This document shows, piece after piece, positions 7,289 through 15,779 of a DNA stretch of 38,096 bases (within the stretch, counting starts at the first letter, position 1; each line of letters begins with the position of its first letter). Origin of the DNA: Kiritimatiellia bacterium (GTDB taxonomy: Bacteria > Verrucomicrobiota > Kiritimatiellia > RFP12 > JAAYLN01); the NCBI GenBank assembly GCA_017962605.1, contig JAGCUY010000120.1:1-38096 (forward strand), given 5' to 3'. The notes below the pieces were generated by a model. The model was not told the origin of the DNA. It ran no database searches and saw only the letters and a list, made by a program, of their open reading frames with translations. The translations under genes and the position numbers were made by a program.

Positions 7289-10200
7289 CTACTTCATTTC
7301 AACCGAGACTTTGAAGAAGTTGTAGGACGCTTCGTCGCCGTCAATTTCCGTCCAGTTTTCGTCGGTGAGCTTTACCTTGCCGTATTTGCGGTAAGTGCGC
7401 TTCTCCGCCTCCTCTGGCGTAAGTATAGGCTCCCACGAGATTTCCGGAGCTCCGTCCTTCCACGAGATTACGGCGCGGAACGCATCTGCCGCGTTCGTCG
7501 GGCTGATTCCCGAGACGTAACATTCCCAGACCTTGTTCACGCCGTTCGAGGAAACTGCATTTCCTAGTGCCTCGTAGTCGCCATCGTGAAATGCCAAATC
7601 TACTACAAACTCATTCAACCATGAATATGGAATAGGTATAGGCGTCGTGATTGTCTGCTTTCCCAATTCAGTTGCGCATGGATCAGAGAAAAAGACGTAT
7701 ACTTCGTCGTAGTCGCCAACGCCGTCGCCATCCGTATCCATCTTCGACGGATTGGTTCCCAGCCGCTCTTCTTCTGCGTCGAGGAGACAGTCGCCATCTG
7801 TGTCGAGGGATGTCATCACGCGGATGGGGGCGGCACTGGTTGAATCGGCATTTGCGTTACCCGTGTCGATGACGGCCCAAACTGTTTCCCATGCACTTGT
7901 GAACGTCACATCTGTCATGTTCCAAGTGATTCCGGCGTCATAGCCGTTGTCCTCGCCTGCTGGAACCGCGCCGATGACGTCGGCGCCGATTTCCGCACCA
8001 TCAGGCGCACAACGATGGAACGACACGCGTGTCCCCGCCAATGCCCCGGCAAGCCCCGAGTTCCGCACCGTCGCCGTGAGCAGTCGCACCGTTGCACTTT
8101 CCGTGGCGCATCGCGCGTTTTCAAGTGCAAGCGCAGGTGCCCCCGGCCGCCAGATAGCCATGTTGTTCGAGATGTCGCGATCAGCAGCATCTCTGGGGAT
8201 TTCGATTTGCGCGACAAACGTGAGATTCGTGCGGAAATCCTCAGCCATCCAGAGGTTCGTCACGATGACAGCCGCGCCGCCCGGCAAGTCGAGAACGCAA
8301 GGCTCACCCGACTCGCAGTGCAGTTCGCATCGCGCGTCCTCGTCTTCTTCAAGTTCCCCGTCGCAGACCCAGAACCGGACCATGACATTGGTCATGGGAG
8401 CAAGGCCGAAGTTCCGCACCGTTGCCGAGATGGGGACGAGTTCGCCAGCCTGAACTACATTTGTCGCGAACGCGAAGTCCACCGCCAGAACTGCGGGGTC
8501 GGCCCCGGCCGCAAGCGTGGTGCTTCGGAGCGTCGTCGGGCCGTATTCGACGATTCCCTCGGCGTTGGTCGTGGCGGTAAGACTTTCCCATGCGGCGGAG
8601 AACGCGCCGTCCGCGCCTGGGGCGCCGGCGGGCGACCGGGCGAGAAGCCCGTCGGTTCCAGAAACGGCCACAGGGCCACCCCACGCGCCCAGCGACGCAT
8701 CGCAGGGCATCGCCACGGTGTGCGAGGCAAGGCCGCCTTCGCCGTCCGTCTCCGTCCAGACAAGCGCCAGCGCCCCGGCTTCGCCATGCGCCGCCCGCGC
8801 GTCGCCCGGAATCGCGCCGTCCCAGCGCACGTCCGCATTCGCAACTGCGGCGGAGCCGTCCGCCTTCCGCTCGCACAGCACGCCGCTCTCGGACCAGAGC
8901 GCCATTACCGCGCCATCCGCGCCAAAGCGCGCGACAGGTACTGCAACATCGTCAAGCCCCGCTGCCATCGCGACCGGCGCGCCCCATTCGCCGCCCCGCC
9001 ACGTCGCGGCAGAAACCGCTAAATCGCCAGTCGTCTCAAAATCGCCGTCGCCGTCGAAAACATAGACGAGACAGGCGACTGTTCCGTTCCACGCCAGATC
9101 GAACCCCAAGATTGCGCCGACATCTGCCGCGACCGTCACGGGGGCGCTCCACGCCGCGCCGTCCCACCGGGCGGCCATAAGGCTCGTCGGCTCCGCCGCC
9201 GAGCCGAACAGGGCGCCGGTGGCGTTCCGCAACCACGCCACAACGGCCGTTCCATCCGGCGCGACGGCCATCTGCGGTGCCGCGTCGAGGGCGCTGTCCG
9301 CCGTCAGGTTCCTCGCCGTCCACGCGCCCGTCGATGGGTTGCGCACCGCCACCGCGATCTCCATCGCCTTGCGCTGCGCCTCGAAATCGTCCGCCGAAGA
9401 GAATACCCGCCCCGCGTTCATCCACGCGAGAATCGCCGTCCCGCTCGTGGCCGTCCCGAGCGAGGGGGCGAAGTCCGCCGTCCCGTCGTTCCAGACGCGC
9501 TCCGCCGCCTCGCCAAAGACGACCTCCGTCCGGTTCGCGTCCGAGCGCGTCCCGTCGTCGCGCAGATAGGCGACCAGCGTCTCGCCGCCCGACACCGCGA
9601 CCGTCGGCGCCGGATAGGGGTAGCCGCCTGTGGCGAACGAAGACCGCAATGTCGCTTTTGCCGCCTTCGTAGTCCGCATGGCGGATGCGGGGGAATCAAT
9701 TTCAAGATAGTCGCGGGGGATCAGGCTCCACTCCGGCTTACCTGCGGAATCCACTTTTCTTGCAACGGGACTGTTTTTCCCCCTTCCGCCTACAAAACTG
9801 AACGGGAAAGCGAGATGAAGGCTCTCCGTATCCTGCCAGTTGCCCCAGGCGATGAAGCGCCATTTGAAGTCCAACCAAAAGGATCCTCCAAAATCGCTAA
9901 TGTACCTTCCGTTCCGGGACGGGAACTCCGCCGCAAGCGCAATGCCACCTCCGGCCGTTCCCTGCGCCCACACTCCCGGAAAACCCGCCTTGACACCACC
10001 GTAAAGTTCAAACACGGGATCCCAGTCGAGCGTTCCAAACAGAGAGCCGTCGGCCATCATGCCCAACTTGGCACTTACATCCGTCTGGATTCCACCTTTC
10101 AGACGCACCAGATACAGGGTTTGTGGAATGGGGATTTCCACGCTTGCATCGGCGTTGACGCGGAAACCTAGTGAACAGGAGTGCCGCATCCATGCTTGAC

Positions 10201-10966
10201 GGGAAGGGTTCCATTCCTTTACGGCATCGCCCTCCAGTTCAAGCTCTAAATCGACGCCATGAATGCACCCTATCGTCTGCGTCCTCACAAGCTGCGCCAG
10301 CGATGCTACGCCATCCCACAGGTCAAAAAGGCGGACTCCGCCACCAGTTCCTTCCTTCCACAGGCCGCTTGCGGAGTCCATCGTCTCCAAGAGTCGAAAC
10401 GATGGTTTGAGTACAAAGGGCACCTCCTGGCCGAGAAGTCCCATCCCCTCCTCAATACCGTCCAGTATTGCCAACGTCGAAAGTTCATCCGACATATACC
10501 AGATTGCGCCGTCGTGGCGGGACACTACGCGAATGCCATTGATGCCATCGGGAATGCTCGCGATATCACAGTTCACGCGGAACGGCGGGCTTTCGACGTC
10601 CTCGCCGTTCACCATCCCATGCGCGACCACGACGAGCTGCCCGCCCACCGGGAGCGTCCCCACGTTGAACGTAAAGGTCATGCCTGTGAATGACGTCCCG
10701 TTCGCGACGACCCTCTCCACGGGGATGTCGTTTCCGAGCATCGACACCTTAAACTCCACGTTCGCCGCCACTCCTTGCAAAAACGTCGCGTGTGTGCCGC
10801 GCCCGGGCCCGTACGCGCCGGAGCAAAAATCGCTCTTCACGTCGGCGATCACGAAGTCACGGCATCGCGTATCTACGAGGAACGTCCGCGACGAACCGGA
10901 AACGCTCTCCGCGCGGAGCGCCGGGGCGAGGAGGGCGGCAAGAAGGAAGGGAAGGGTTCTTTTCAT
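7289..10966 (-). CDS. Large secreted multidomain surface protein (propeller-like, CARDB, TSP3)
   Basis: A 1225-aa exported protein with a clear signal peptide (MKRTLPFLLAALLAPALRA, then ES). The middle part has repeated strands of the type PTVAVSGGETLVAYLRDDG and APQMAVAPDGTAVVAWLR, which look like a beta-propeller. A CARDB-like adhesion domain follows (ISATVRNFGLAPMTNVMVRFW to DISNNMA). A calcium-binding thrombospondin type 3 repeat near residue 1050-1095 (DTDGDCLLDAEEERLGTNP, DTDGDGVGDYDE) comes before a C-terminal module ending FFKVSVEMK. I associate this tail with PVC surface proteins. No Shine-Dalgarno precedes ATG 10966. It lies 67 bp after the FGE-fold genes, with a GTTAGTCGTTAG repeat piece between, and may share their transcript. 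The function is unknown; a cell-surface adhesin or structural role is inference. Confidence 0.8.
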   Translation of the reverse strand: MKRTLPFLLAALLAPALRAESVSGSSRTFLVDTRCRDFVIADVKSDFCSGAYGPGRGTHATFLQGVAANVEFKVSMLGNDIPVERVVANGTSFTGMTFTFNVGTLPVGGQLVVVAHGMVNGEDVESPPFRVNCDIASIPDGINGIRVVSRHDGAIWYMSDELSTLAILDGIEEGMGLLGQEVPFVLKPSFRLLETMDSASGLWKEGTGGGVRLFDLWDGVASLAQLVRTQTIGCIHGVDLELELEGDAVKEWNPSRQAWMRHSCSLGFRVNADASVEIPIPQTLYLVRLKGGIQTDVSAKLGMMADGSLFGTLDWDPVFELYGGVKAGFPGVWAQGTAGGGIALAAEFPSRNGRYISDFGGSFWLDFKWRFIAWGNWQDTESLHLAFPFSFVGGRGKNSPVARKVDSAGKPEWSLIPRDYLEIDSPASAMRTTKAAKATLRSSFATGGYPYPAPTVAVSGGETLVAYLRDDGTRSDANRTEVVFGEAAERVWNDGTADFAPSLGTATSGTAILAWMNAGRVFSSADDFEAQRKAMEIAVAVRNPSTGAWTARNLTADSALDAAPQMAVAPDGTAVVAWLRNATGALFGSAAEPTSLMAARWDGAAWSAPVTVAADVGAILGFDLAWNGTVACLVYVFDGDGDFETTGDLAVSAATWRGGEWGAPVAMAAGLDDVAVPVARFGADGAVMALWSESGVLCERKADGSAAVANADVRWDGAIPGDARAAHGEAGALALVWTETDGEGGLASHTVAMPCDASLGAWGGPVAVSGTDGLLARSPAGAPGADGAFSAAWESLTATTNAEGIVEYGPTTLRSTTLAAGADPAVLAVDFAFATNVVQAGELVPISATVRNFGLAPMTNVMVRFWVCDGELEEDEDARCELHCESGEPCVLDLPGGAAVIVTNLWMAEDFRTNLTFVAQIEIPRDAADRDISNNMAIWRPGAPALALENARCATESATVRLLTATVRNSGLAGALAGTRVSFHRCAPDGAEIGADVIGAVPAGEDNGYDAGITWNMTDVTFTSAWETVWAVIDTGNANADSTSAAPIRVMTSLDTDGDCLLDAEEERLGTNPSKMDTDGDGVGDYDEVYVFFSDPCATELGKQTITTPIPIPYSWLNEFVVDLAFHDGDYEALGNAVSSNGVNKVWECYVSGISPTNAADAFRAVISWKDGAPEISWEPILTPEEAEKRTYRKYGKVKLTDENWTEIDGDEASYNFFKVSVEMK

Positions 10967-11033
10967 GGCTGGCTGTTAGTCGTTAGTGGTTTGCAAGTTC
11001 TCTCGTCACTGGCTGGCGCTCGCCCGCCCGCAG

Positions 11034-12146
11034 TCATCGGCGGCGGACGGAGCGGAAGCCTTCGGCGGCGCCGAAGTCGACGCGGTTCCAGTTGCCGTTG
11101 CCGCACCGGCAGCAGCGGCATTCGTCGTACCAACCCCCGCCCCGGACGTCCCCGTCGGAGCCCGACGCGGTGGTGGTCCACTCCCAGACGTTCCCGGCCA
11201 TGTCGTAGAGACCGTAGCCGTTGGGCGAGAACGACGCGACCGGCGCCGTGTTGGGATAAGAAATGCTGTCGAGGTAGCGCGGATGGAAGCCGCTGCTCAG
11301 GTCGTAGCTGTAGTAGCCTGAGGGACAGCCGTAGTAGTTGGCCTTTGCGTGGCTGATGGTGTCGCCCCACGGGAAGCGTCGGCCGCGCAGGCCGCCGCGC
11401 GCGGCGTATTCCCACTCCGTCGCCGTCGGTAGTCGGTAGCCGCTCCCGTCCAAATCGACAGTGGGGCTGCCCAGCCCCGAACGATAGACCTCGCCGCCGA
11501 CGCGGTAGGCGGGCGTCCGCCCCTCCATCTCGCTCCGGGCGTTGCACCACTTCACGCAGTCGTACCAGCTCTCCGTGATGACGGGGTAGCTGTTCCCCTT
11601 CCCGCTCCCCGCGTACTCGAAGGAATAGCCATGCGCCACGGCCCAATTGTACACGCGCATCCAGTGGGCGTAGGTGACCTCCGTCCTGTCCATGTAGAAT
11701 GATTCGACCGTGAGCGAATAGGAGCCGAAGTCCGGGTCTGTGCCGCTGTTGGTGCCGCCGGGGACGCGGACCATGCCTTTGGATGGCCCCGTGTCCGCGT
11801 CCGAGCGCGTTGCCGTCACGGTCGCGACAAAGTTGCTCTGCACGTGCTGCACCCAGTCCGCCCCGGCATCCCATTCGATCTTCTTGTTGCGACCGGGGAT
11901 GATGTCCGGGCCGAAGTCGCCGGAGAGGGTCGAGAGCGCTGGGGCGTCCCCGCCACCGGCGATGGAGACCGACACGTCATAGACGCCGCCCTCCGGCGCC
12001 ACGAGGTCGTAGAAAACCTCGACGATGTTCGAGCGCGGCCGTTGCTGCGCCCGCACGTTCTCAACGTCGACTTCAATATCAGCAAATGACATTTGCAAGT
12101 GGAAAACGACTATTAATGTTTTTAAAATTTTTGGACTTTTGTTCAT
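11034..12146 (-). CDS. Secreted FGE/SUMF1-fold protein, paralogue 1
   Basis: A 370-aa protein with a signal peptide (MNKSPKILKTLIVVFHLQMSFA), an Ig-like domain (VENVRAQQRPRSNIVEVFYDL to DFGPDIIPGRNKKIEWDAGADW) and a formylglycine-generating-enzyme (C-type-lectin-like) domain. The latter shows YRLPTATEWEYAARGG, FPWGD, NGYGLYDMAGNVWEWT and a final GFRSVRRR. True sulfatase-activating activity is not implied; many members are structural or ligand-binding. The start is taken at ATG 12146, after AAAGAGA, giving a 23-bp gap from the upstream paralogue; an in-frame TTG at 12173 would overlap its stop but adds residues before the signal peptide. Codons are GC-rich throughout, unlike the AT-richer second half of the paralogue. 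Confidence 0.85.
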   Translation of the reverse strand: MNKSPKILKTLIVVFHLQMSFADIEVDVENVRAQQRPRSNIVEVFYDLVAPEGGVYDVSVSIAGGGDAPALSTLSGDFGPDIIPGRNKKIEWDAGADWVQHVQSNFVATVTATRSDADTGPSKGMVRVPGGTNSGTDPDFGSYSLTVESFYMDRTEVTYAHWMRVYNWAVAHGYSFEYAGSGKGNSYPVITESWYDCVKWCNARSEMEGRTPAYRVGGEVYRSGLGSPTVDLDGSGYRLPTATEWEYAARGGLRGRRFPWGDTISHAKANYYGCPSGYYSYDLSSGFHPRYLDSISYPNTAPVASFSPNGYGLYDMAGNVWEWTTTASGSDGDVRGGGWYDECRCCRCGNGNWNRVDFGAAEGFRSVRRR

Positions 12147-12169
12147 AATTCTCTTTATCAAGATGGCAG

Positions 12170-13297
12170 TCAATGGCGACGAACGCTACGAAAGCCAATA
12201 GCATGGTGTGCTGCGTGGTGAAGAGATGGTTCTGGATAAGGGTAAATAAAACCACTATCCCATCCTGATTTTTGGCAACGACAAAAATAACTGCCCTCAC
12301 ACCAGCTCCCACCACGAATGTCTGGATCAAAACCTGCTACTGGGTTTGTCCATTCCCATACATTGCCCGCCATATCGTATAACCCAAAACCATTGGCCGC
12401 GAAAGATGCAACTGGTGATGTAAAAGGAGTTCCCTCAGTGCTAAAATTGGGGTGGTAGCCGCCACTCATATCAAAGACTAAAGAATCATCACCATAGTAG
12501 TTCGCTTTTGAGTGACTTATAATGTTTCCCCAAGGGAATAGTTTGCTACGCAAACCACCTCGCGCAGCATATTCCCATTCTGTATCGGTTGGGAGGCTGT
12601 AGCCGTTAGCATTGAAATCCTCATCCGGCCGGAATTGTCCGACACGATATATTACTCCGCCTGTGAGGTAAGTAGGCGTCAACCCTTCCATCTCACTCCG
12701 TGCGTTGCACCATTTCACGCAATCGTACCAGTTTATCGTATGGACAGGATGATTGTTTCCTTTTCCGCTTCCTTGGTTGTCAAAAGAATATCCATGTTGT
12801 AATGCCCAATTGTACACGCGCTTCCAGTGAGCATAGGTTATTTCTGTCTTATCCATGTAGAATGATTCGACCGAGAGCGAATACGGGCCAAAGTCAGGGT
12901 CCGTGTCGCTGTTAGTGCCGCCTGGAATGAAGACCATGCCCATGGATAGTTCCGCATCCAAACGTGTCGCCGTCACGGTCGCGACGAGGTTGCTCTGGAC
13001 GTGCTGCGACCAGTCTGCCCCGGCGTCCCATTCGATCTTCTTGTTGCGACCGGGGATGATGTCCGGGCCGAAGTCGCCGGAGAGGGTCGAGAGCGCCGGG
13101 GCGTCACCGCCGCCGGCGATGGAGACCGACACGTCATAGACTCCGCCCTCCGGCGCCTCGAGGTCATAGAAAATCTCAACCACATTAGAGCGCGGCCGCT
13201 GTGCCGCGCGGACGTTCTCAACCGCTGCGGCATACGCGGAAGACGAGATTGCCGCAAAAAGACATACTTTTAGTAAAAACACAATTCGTTTCTTCAT
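12170..13297 (-). CDS. Secreted FGE/SUMF1-fold protein, paralogue 2
   Basis: A 375-aa protein with a signal peptide (MKKRIVFLLKVCLFAAISSSAYA), the same Ig-like domain as its neighbour and an FGE-fold domain (YSLPTDTEWEYAARGG, NGFGLYDMAGNVWEWT, terminal GFRSVRRH). ATG 13297 follows AAGGGAAA. The gene is a mosaic. The part encoding the Ig-like domain (about 12960-13215) is GC-rich and nearly identical to paralogue 1, including 71 bp with no difference. The part encoding the FGE domain (12170-12950) is AT-richer and diverged. A 12-residue extra loop near the C-terminus (IYPYPEPSLHHA) is unique to this copy. First gene of a likely operon with the next two genes; a promoter at 13604-13632 would give a 300-nt leader. 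Confidence 0.85.
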   Translation of the reverse strand: MKKRIVFLLKVCLFAAISSSAYAAAVENVRAAQRPRSNVVEIFYDLEAPEGGVYDVSVSIAGGGDAPALSTLSGDFGPDIIPGRNKKIEWDAGADWSQHVQSNLVATVTATRLDAELSMGMVFIPGGTNSDTDPDFGPYSLSVESFYMDKTEITYAHWKRVYNWALQHGYSFDNQGSGKGNNHPVHTINWYDCVKWCNARSEMEGLTPTYLTGGVIYRVGQFRPDEDFNANGYSLPTDTEWEYAARGGLRSKLFPWGNIISHSKANYYGDDSLVFDMSGGYHPNFSTEGTPFTSPVASFAANGFGLYDMAGNVWEWTNPVAGFDPDIRGGSWCEGSYFCRCQKSGWDSGFIYPYPEPSLHHAAHHAIGFRSVRRH

Positions 13298-13530
13298 TGA
13301 GTTTCCCTTGTTAGGTCAGTGCCGCTCATGGCCAGACACAAATCGTGGCACAAACAGAAAACCTCTCATCGTATCTCAATGGAAGCTGTGAGAATTGTCC
13401 TGTGGAAACACGAAGCAAGGTAAGCGCTACGCACTTCCCCTGCAATGTGTCATCCGATGTGAAGTTCTCTACGTTTCGCTCGACGACCGCTTTGCAGCGT
13501 TGGTTAGATTGTGAAAAGGGGGAGTATTTA
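13298..13530. other. Gap between the FGE operon and the repeat; no gene seen
   Basis: I find no convincing gene on either strand. The stretch would form the long leader of the FGE operon if the promoter in the adjoining repeat is used. A 66-codon rightward frame from GTG 13345 has no ribosome binding site or recognisable product. Confidence 0.5.
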
Positions 13531-13632
13531 GTCGTTAGTCGCTAGTGGTTAGTGGTTAGTTCGTTTCCGGCGCACCCGCGCCGAAATTGGAAATTGTGTG
13601 AATAGAATAGCAAAGGGTGGGGAGAGTGTCAA
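13531..13632. repeat. Direct repeat A, left flank of the PIN module
   Basis: Begins with degenerate GTTAGTCG/CTAGTGG words, then a conserved block with the hairpin GGCGC-ACCC-GCGCC (13569-13582), and ends in a leftward promoter. The second copy is at 14371-14465. Copy A has one extra 7-nt GTTAGTG word. Its last bases overlap the stop codon of the antitoxin gene. Confidence 0.75.
13604..13632 (-). promoter_or_regulatory. Leftward promoter inside repeat A
   Basis: Minus strand TTGACA (13632-13627), a 17-bp spacer and TATTCT (13609-13604) with a TG extension (TTTGC before it). The TGA of the antitoxin stop lies within the -35. It reads toward the FGE-fold operon. Confidence 0.6.
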
Positions 13633-13865
13633 ACTGGGGCGTTTAGCGCGTCTTTTTCGCGAATCCGACGACCAGCCTCCCGCGCCCGTTCGGCAAGCGA
13701 ATGGAGATCATTGTCAAGATACAAATGCGTCCGTCGCCACTCTGTGTAGTCAAATGGCTCGCGCAATGTCAATGCGATGAAACGTTCGGCATTTACATCA
13801 CCGAAAGCTTCCACAAGCAACTTGTAGCCTTGCGTCTTGAGTTCGCTGTCAGTCATTACCGTCAT
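13629..13865 (-). CDS. Probable antitoxin of the PIN-domain module
   Basis: A 78-aa acidic/basic mixed helical protein (MTDSELKTQGYKLLVEAFGDVNAERFIALTLREP...). I recognise the type as the small partner encoded after PIN proteins of the YLDNCCYNRP class; the sequence alone does not prove antitoxin activity. ATG 13865 overlaps the PIN stop as ATGA and is preceded by GAGGAG, so the two are translationally coupled. ATG 13856 is an alternative. Gene order is toxin first, antitoxin second, the reverse of classical vapBC. Its stop codon is overlapped by repeat A. Confidence 0.65.
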   Translation of the reverse strand: MTVMTDSELKTQGYKLLVEAFGDVNAERFIALTLREPFDYTEWRRTHLYLDNDLHSLAERAREAGRRIREKDALNAPV

Positions 13866-14296
13866 ATCCGATTCTCCTCAATGTATCGCAAGGGATTCGC
13901 GACCCTCATTGCGCCGATGTTGTTTACCTTTTTCAGGATTCCCCTGTCAACAGTAAAAAACCAATCACATTTTGCGTATGCAGCGCAGGCGAGGTGAAGT
14001 GCATCGCCAGTCTTCACACCAAGATCCATTATCAAACCCGCGTTTCGTTCGATTTCGGCGGTTATCTCGACAAACACCGATGCACCATGCCGCCAAGACA
14101 GTATCTTTTCCCTCTGGTCAATTATGGGGCAATCTCCAGCCTCTACAACAAGCATGTCCGACCAAACATATTCCAGAACCCCTGTCCGCATAAGATACTG
14201 CACATGCAACTTGGCCTCCGTCTCCATACGAACGCTAAACTGGTTTTGGTCGTCGAATGGGCGATTGTAGCAGCAGTTGTCGAGATAGACGCGCAT
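13862..14296 (-). CDS. PIN-domain protein, probable RNase toxin
   Basis: A 144-aa PIN-fold protein. Acidic active-site candidates are the Asp in MRVYLDNCCYNRP (residue 6), the Glu in MLVVEAGD (about 54), the Asp in KTGDALHLACA (about 99) and the Asp in WFFTVDRGIL (about 117). PIN toxins cleave RNA, often tRNA, when their antitoxin is lost. The start is set at 14296 (MRVYLDN); the 12-residue extension from 14332 has no homologous look. Transcription may start in repeat B, about 130 nt upstream. The module is AT-richer than the aro genes and is bracketed by direct repeats, which suggests acquisition as a unit. Confidence 0.8.
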   Translation of the reverse strand: MRVYLDNCCYNRPFDDQNQFSVRMETEAKLHVQYLMRTGVLEYVWSDMLVVEAGDCPIIDQREKILSWRHGASVFVEITAEIERNAGLIMDLGVKTGDALHLACAAYAKCDWFFTVDRGILKKVNNIGAMRVANPLRYIEENRI

Positions 14297-14370
14297 GGCT
14301 ATTGTGAGGAAATTGACTAACCGCACCTGCAAAAGATGCGGACATCAAATTGTCAGAAAGTCAGTAGTCA

Positions 14371-14465
14371 GTCGTTAGTCGCTAGTTGTTAGTTCGTTTC
14401 CGGCGCACCCGCGCCAGAGTTAGTAATTGTGTGAATAGAATATCAAAGGGTGGAGTGGATGTCAA
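14371..14465. repeat. Direct repeat B, right flank of the PIN module
   Basis: Same order of parts as repeat A: GTTAGTCGCTAG words, TTAGTTCGTTTCC, hairpin GGCGC-ACCC-GCGCC (14402-14415), a GTGTGAATAGAATA block and a leftward promoter. The longest stretch without a difference is about 27 bp. Both copies are in the same orientation. Confidence 0.75.
14437..14465 (-). promoter_or_regulatory. Leftward promoter inside repeat B, toward the PIN toxin
   Basis: Minus strand TTGACA (14465-14460), a 17-bp spacer and TATTCT (14442-14437) preceded by TTTGA. This matches the copy in repeat A in spacing and both hexamers. Confidence 0.6.
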
Positions 14466-14469
14466 GGGG

Positions 14470-14640
14470 ATGTTTTGAAGTTGAAAAGTTGAAAAGTTGA
14501 GAAGTTGGGAGTTGGTGTAGATAAGAGGTGTAGGTGTAGGAGTTAGTGGTTAGGAGTTGAGAAGTTGAAAAGTTGGGAAGTTTGTGGTTAGCAGCTAGTC
14601 GTCAGTCGCTAGTCGTTAGTGGCTCGCAAGGTGTGCTCGC
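14470..14640. repeat. Low-complexity GTTGAAAA / GTTAGTCG word array
   Basis: Degenerate tandem words of the types AAGTTGAAAAGTTGAGAAG, GGTGTAGGTGTAGG and GTCGTCAGTCGCTAGTCG. No gene is seen. The AAGTTGAGAAGTTG family recurs between sctQ and sctR. Confidence 0.6.
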
Positions 14641-14652
14641 CCTATTAAATAG

Positions 14653-14820
14653 AATTCCGCACCGTAGTCTCACGATAATTCCGAACCATAATCTTTCAAG
14701 AATTCCGCACCGTGGGCTAATAACTTTTCCGCGCCGTAGTCTTACAAGTTTTACGCACCGTGGGCTAATAAGAATTCCGAACCGTAGTCTAGCGAGATTT
14801 CCGAACCGTAGTCTATTGTT
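14653..14820. repeat. Seven contiguous 24-bp degenerate tandem repeats
   Basis: Units start at 14653, 14677, 14701, 14725, 14749, 14773 and 14797, each exactly 24 bp. Their core is TTCCGNACCGTAGTCT, with some copies CCGTGGGCT. As 24 is a multiple of 3, both a plus-strand frame (octapeptides such as RIPHRSLT, 14573-14926) and a minus-strand frame stay open through the array. There is no spacer, so this is not a CRISPR array. Coding is unproven. Confidence 0.75.
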
Positions 14821-15095
14821 TTTGGGCTTTGTGCATAAGTGTGGGCGGCAAGTGCCAAAGCAGGGCGCTACCGCGCCGAACTATGGAAGGAGATTTGAGC
14901 CCTTCGGGCGAAGTTTAGAGGTTTAGAAGTTGGCGCAAGCGCCCGGAAGGTTGGAGGCTGACACACTTGCAAGCTCAATATGGGGAACTACCCTTGACTC
15001 ACTTTTTTTTCACAAGTTGAGTCCGCATTCAGTTCGCTAGTCCTGGATTGTTCATTTCTCCGCTGGTTGTTTGACCGCGAAGTATGGCATTGGCA
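14821..15095. other. Gene-poor stretch with two GGCGC/GCGCC hairpins
   Basis: No gene is supported. It holds GGCGC-TACC-GCGCC (14864-14877) and a GTTTAGAGGTTTAGAAG word piece leading into GGCGC-AA-GCGCC (14932-14943), the same type as the repeat beside the sigma factor gene. Confidence 0.5.
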
Positions 15096-15476
15096 CTACC
15101 AAATGGTTTGAATGGGATATCTCGGAATGGCACCATCGCGTGTGACAATGGCCATACCATCTTCCAGCGCCTGAGCGATAAGAAGCCTGTCAAAAGGATC
15201 GCGATGGATCGTCGGTAGGCTTTTTACCCGCTCAATGGCAGATGCGCGAATTGGCAGGATGCAGATGTCCCGCCTGATGCACTCCTCCTCAATTTCAGGA
15301 ACGCTCATCTCGATGCGCAACTTTCCAAGGCCCTGCTTGATGCCGATTTCCCATAGCGAGGCTATGCTTGCAAACAAATCTGGTTCCTTCCGCACAACCC
15401 GCGCCGCCTCTGCGGACAATTCGCCAGGGGCGGACAGCATAAACACAATGACGTTTGTGTCTAGAAGATAGCGCAT
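15096..15476 (-). CDS. vapC: VapC-like PIN-domain RNase toxin
   Basis: A 126-aa PIN-domain toxin of the Sll0205-like branch. It shows the N-terminal RYLLDTNVIVFML with the first catalytic Asp, ASIASLWEIGIKQGLGKL with the conserved Glu, and HRDPFDRLLIAQAL with the third Asp, followed by VTRDGAI. ATG 15476 is chosen: it overlaps the antitoxin stop as TGATG; a GTG three bases upstream is also possible. Expected to cleave RNA in the cytoplasm when free. Here the order is antitoxin then toxin, as in classical vapBC, unlike the PIN module at 13.6-14.3 kb. Confidence 0.88.
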   Translation of the reverse strand: MRYLLDTNVIVFMLSAPGELSAEAARVVRKEPDLFASIASLWEIGIKQGLGKLRIEMSVPEIEEECIRRDICILPIRASAIERVKSLPTIHRDPFDRLLIAQALEDGMAIVTRDGAIPRYPIQTIW

Positions 15477-15745
15477 CACATATATTCCGCAAAATCGTCC
15501 AACGGCTCGTCAAAGTCAGGGGACATGTAAAAGCCCTTCTCGAATCCGCCAAGTTTGCGCTCCGTTTGCCTTGTATGCTGCGGATTGGATACCGCAACGG
15601 GGAAAGTCATGTCACGGAAGCCACTAAAGGGCATATCCAAGTCATTTCCCCTCTGCGACAGAAGAAAGCGAACAAACAGTCCAACCGTCCGCTGCTGCGA
15701 ATCGGTCAGGCAATCATAGTCCTTTTCTAAAAGCGCGTAAGGCAT
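15476..15745 (-). CDS. Probable antitoxin partner of the VapC-like toxin
   Basis: An 89-aa protein (MPYALLEKDYDCLTDSQQRTVGLFVRFLL...) with an acidic C-terminus (SPDFDEPLDDFAEYM), a common layout for antitoxins whose tail binds the PIN active site. I do not recognise a standard DNA-binding fold with certainty. AAGGAAG lies 8 nt before ATG 15745. A well-formed promoter is at 15780-15808, giving a leader of about 28 nt. The function is inferred from position and overlap with the toxin. Confidence 0.75.
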   Translation of the reverse strand: MPYALLEKDYDCLTDSQQRTVGLFVRFLLSQRGNDLDMPFSGFRDMTFPVAVSNPQHTRQTERKLGGFEKGFYMSPDFDEPLDDFAEYM

Positions 15746-15779
15746 GGTTCAATCTTCCTTTTTCAAGTTCACTTCTGGA

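Noticed and set aside
14653..14820. CRISPR array
   Set aside because: The 24-bp units touch each other with no spacers, differ from one another, and no cas gene is present.
14573..14926. 117-aa plus-strand octapeptide-repeat protein
   Set aside because: It lies on the opposite strand to all neighbours, has no ribosome binding site, and the frame is open mainly because the repeat period is 24 bp; the minus strand is open too.
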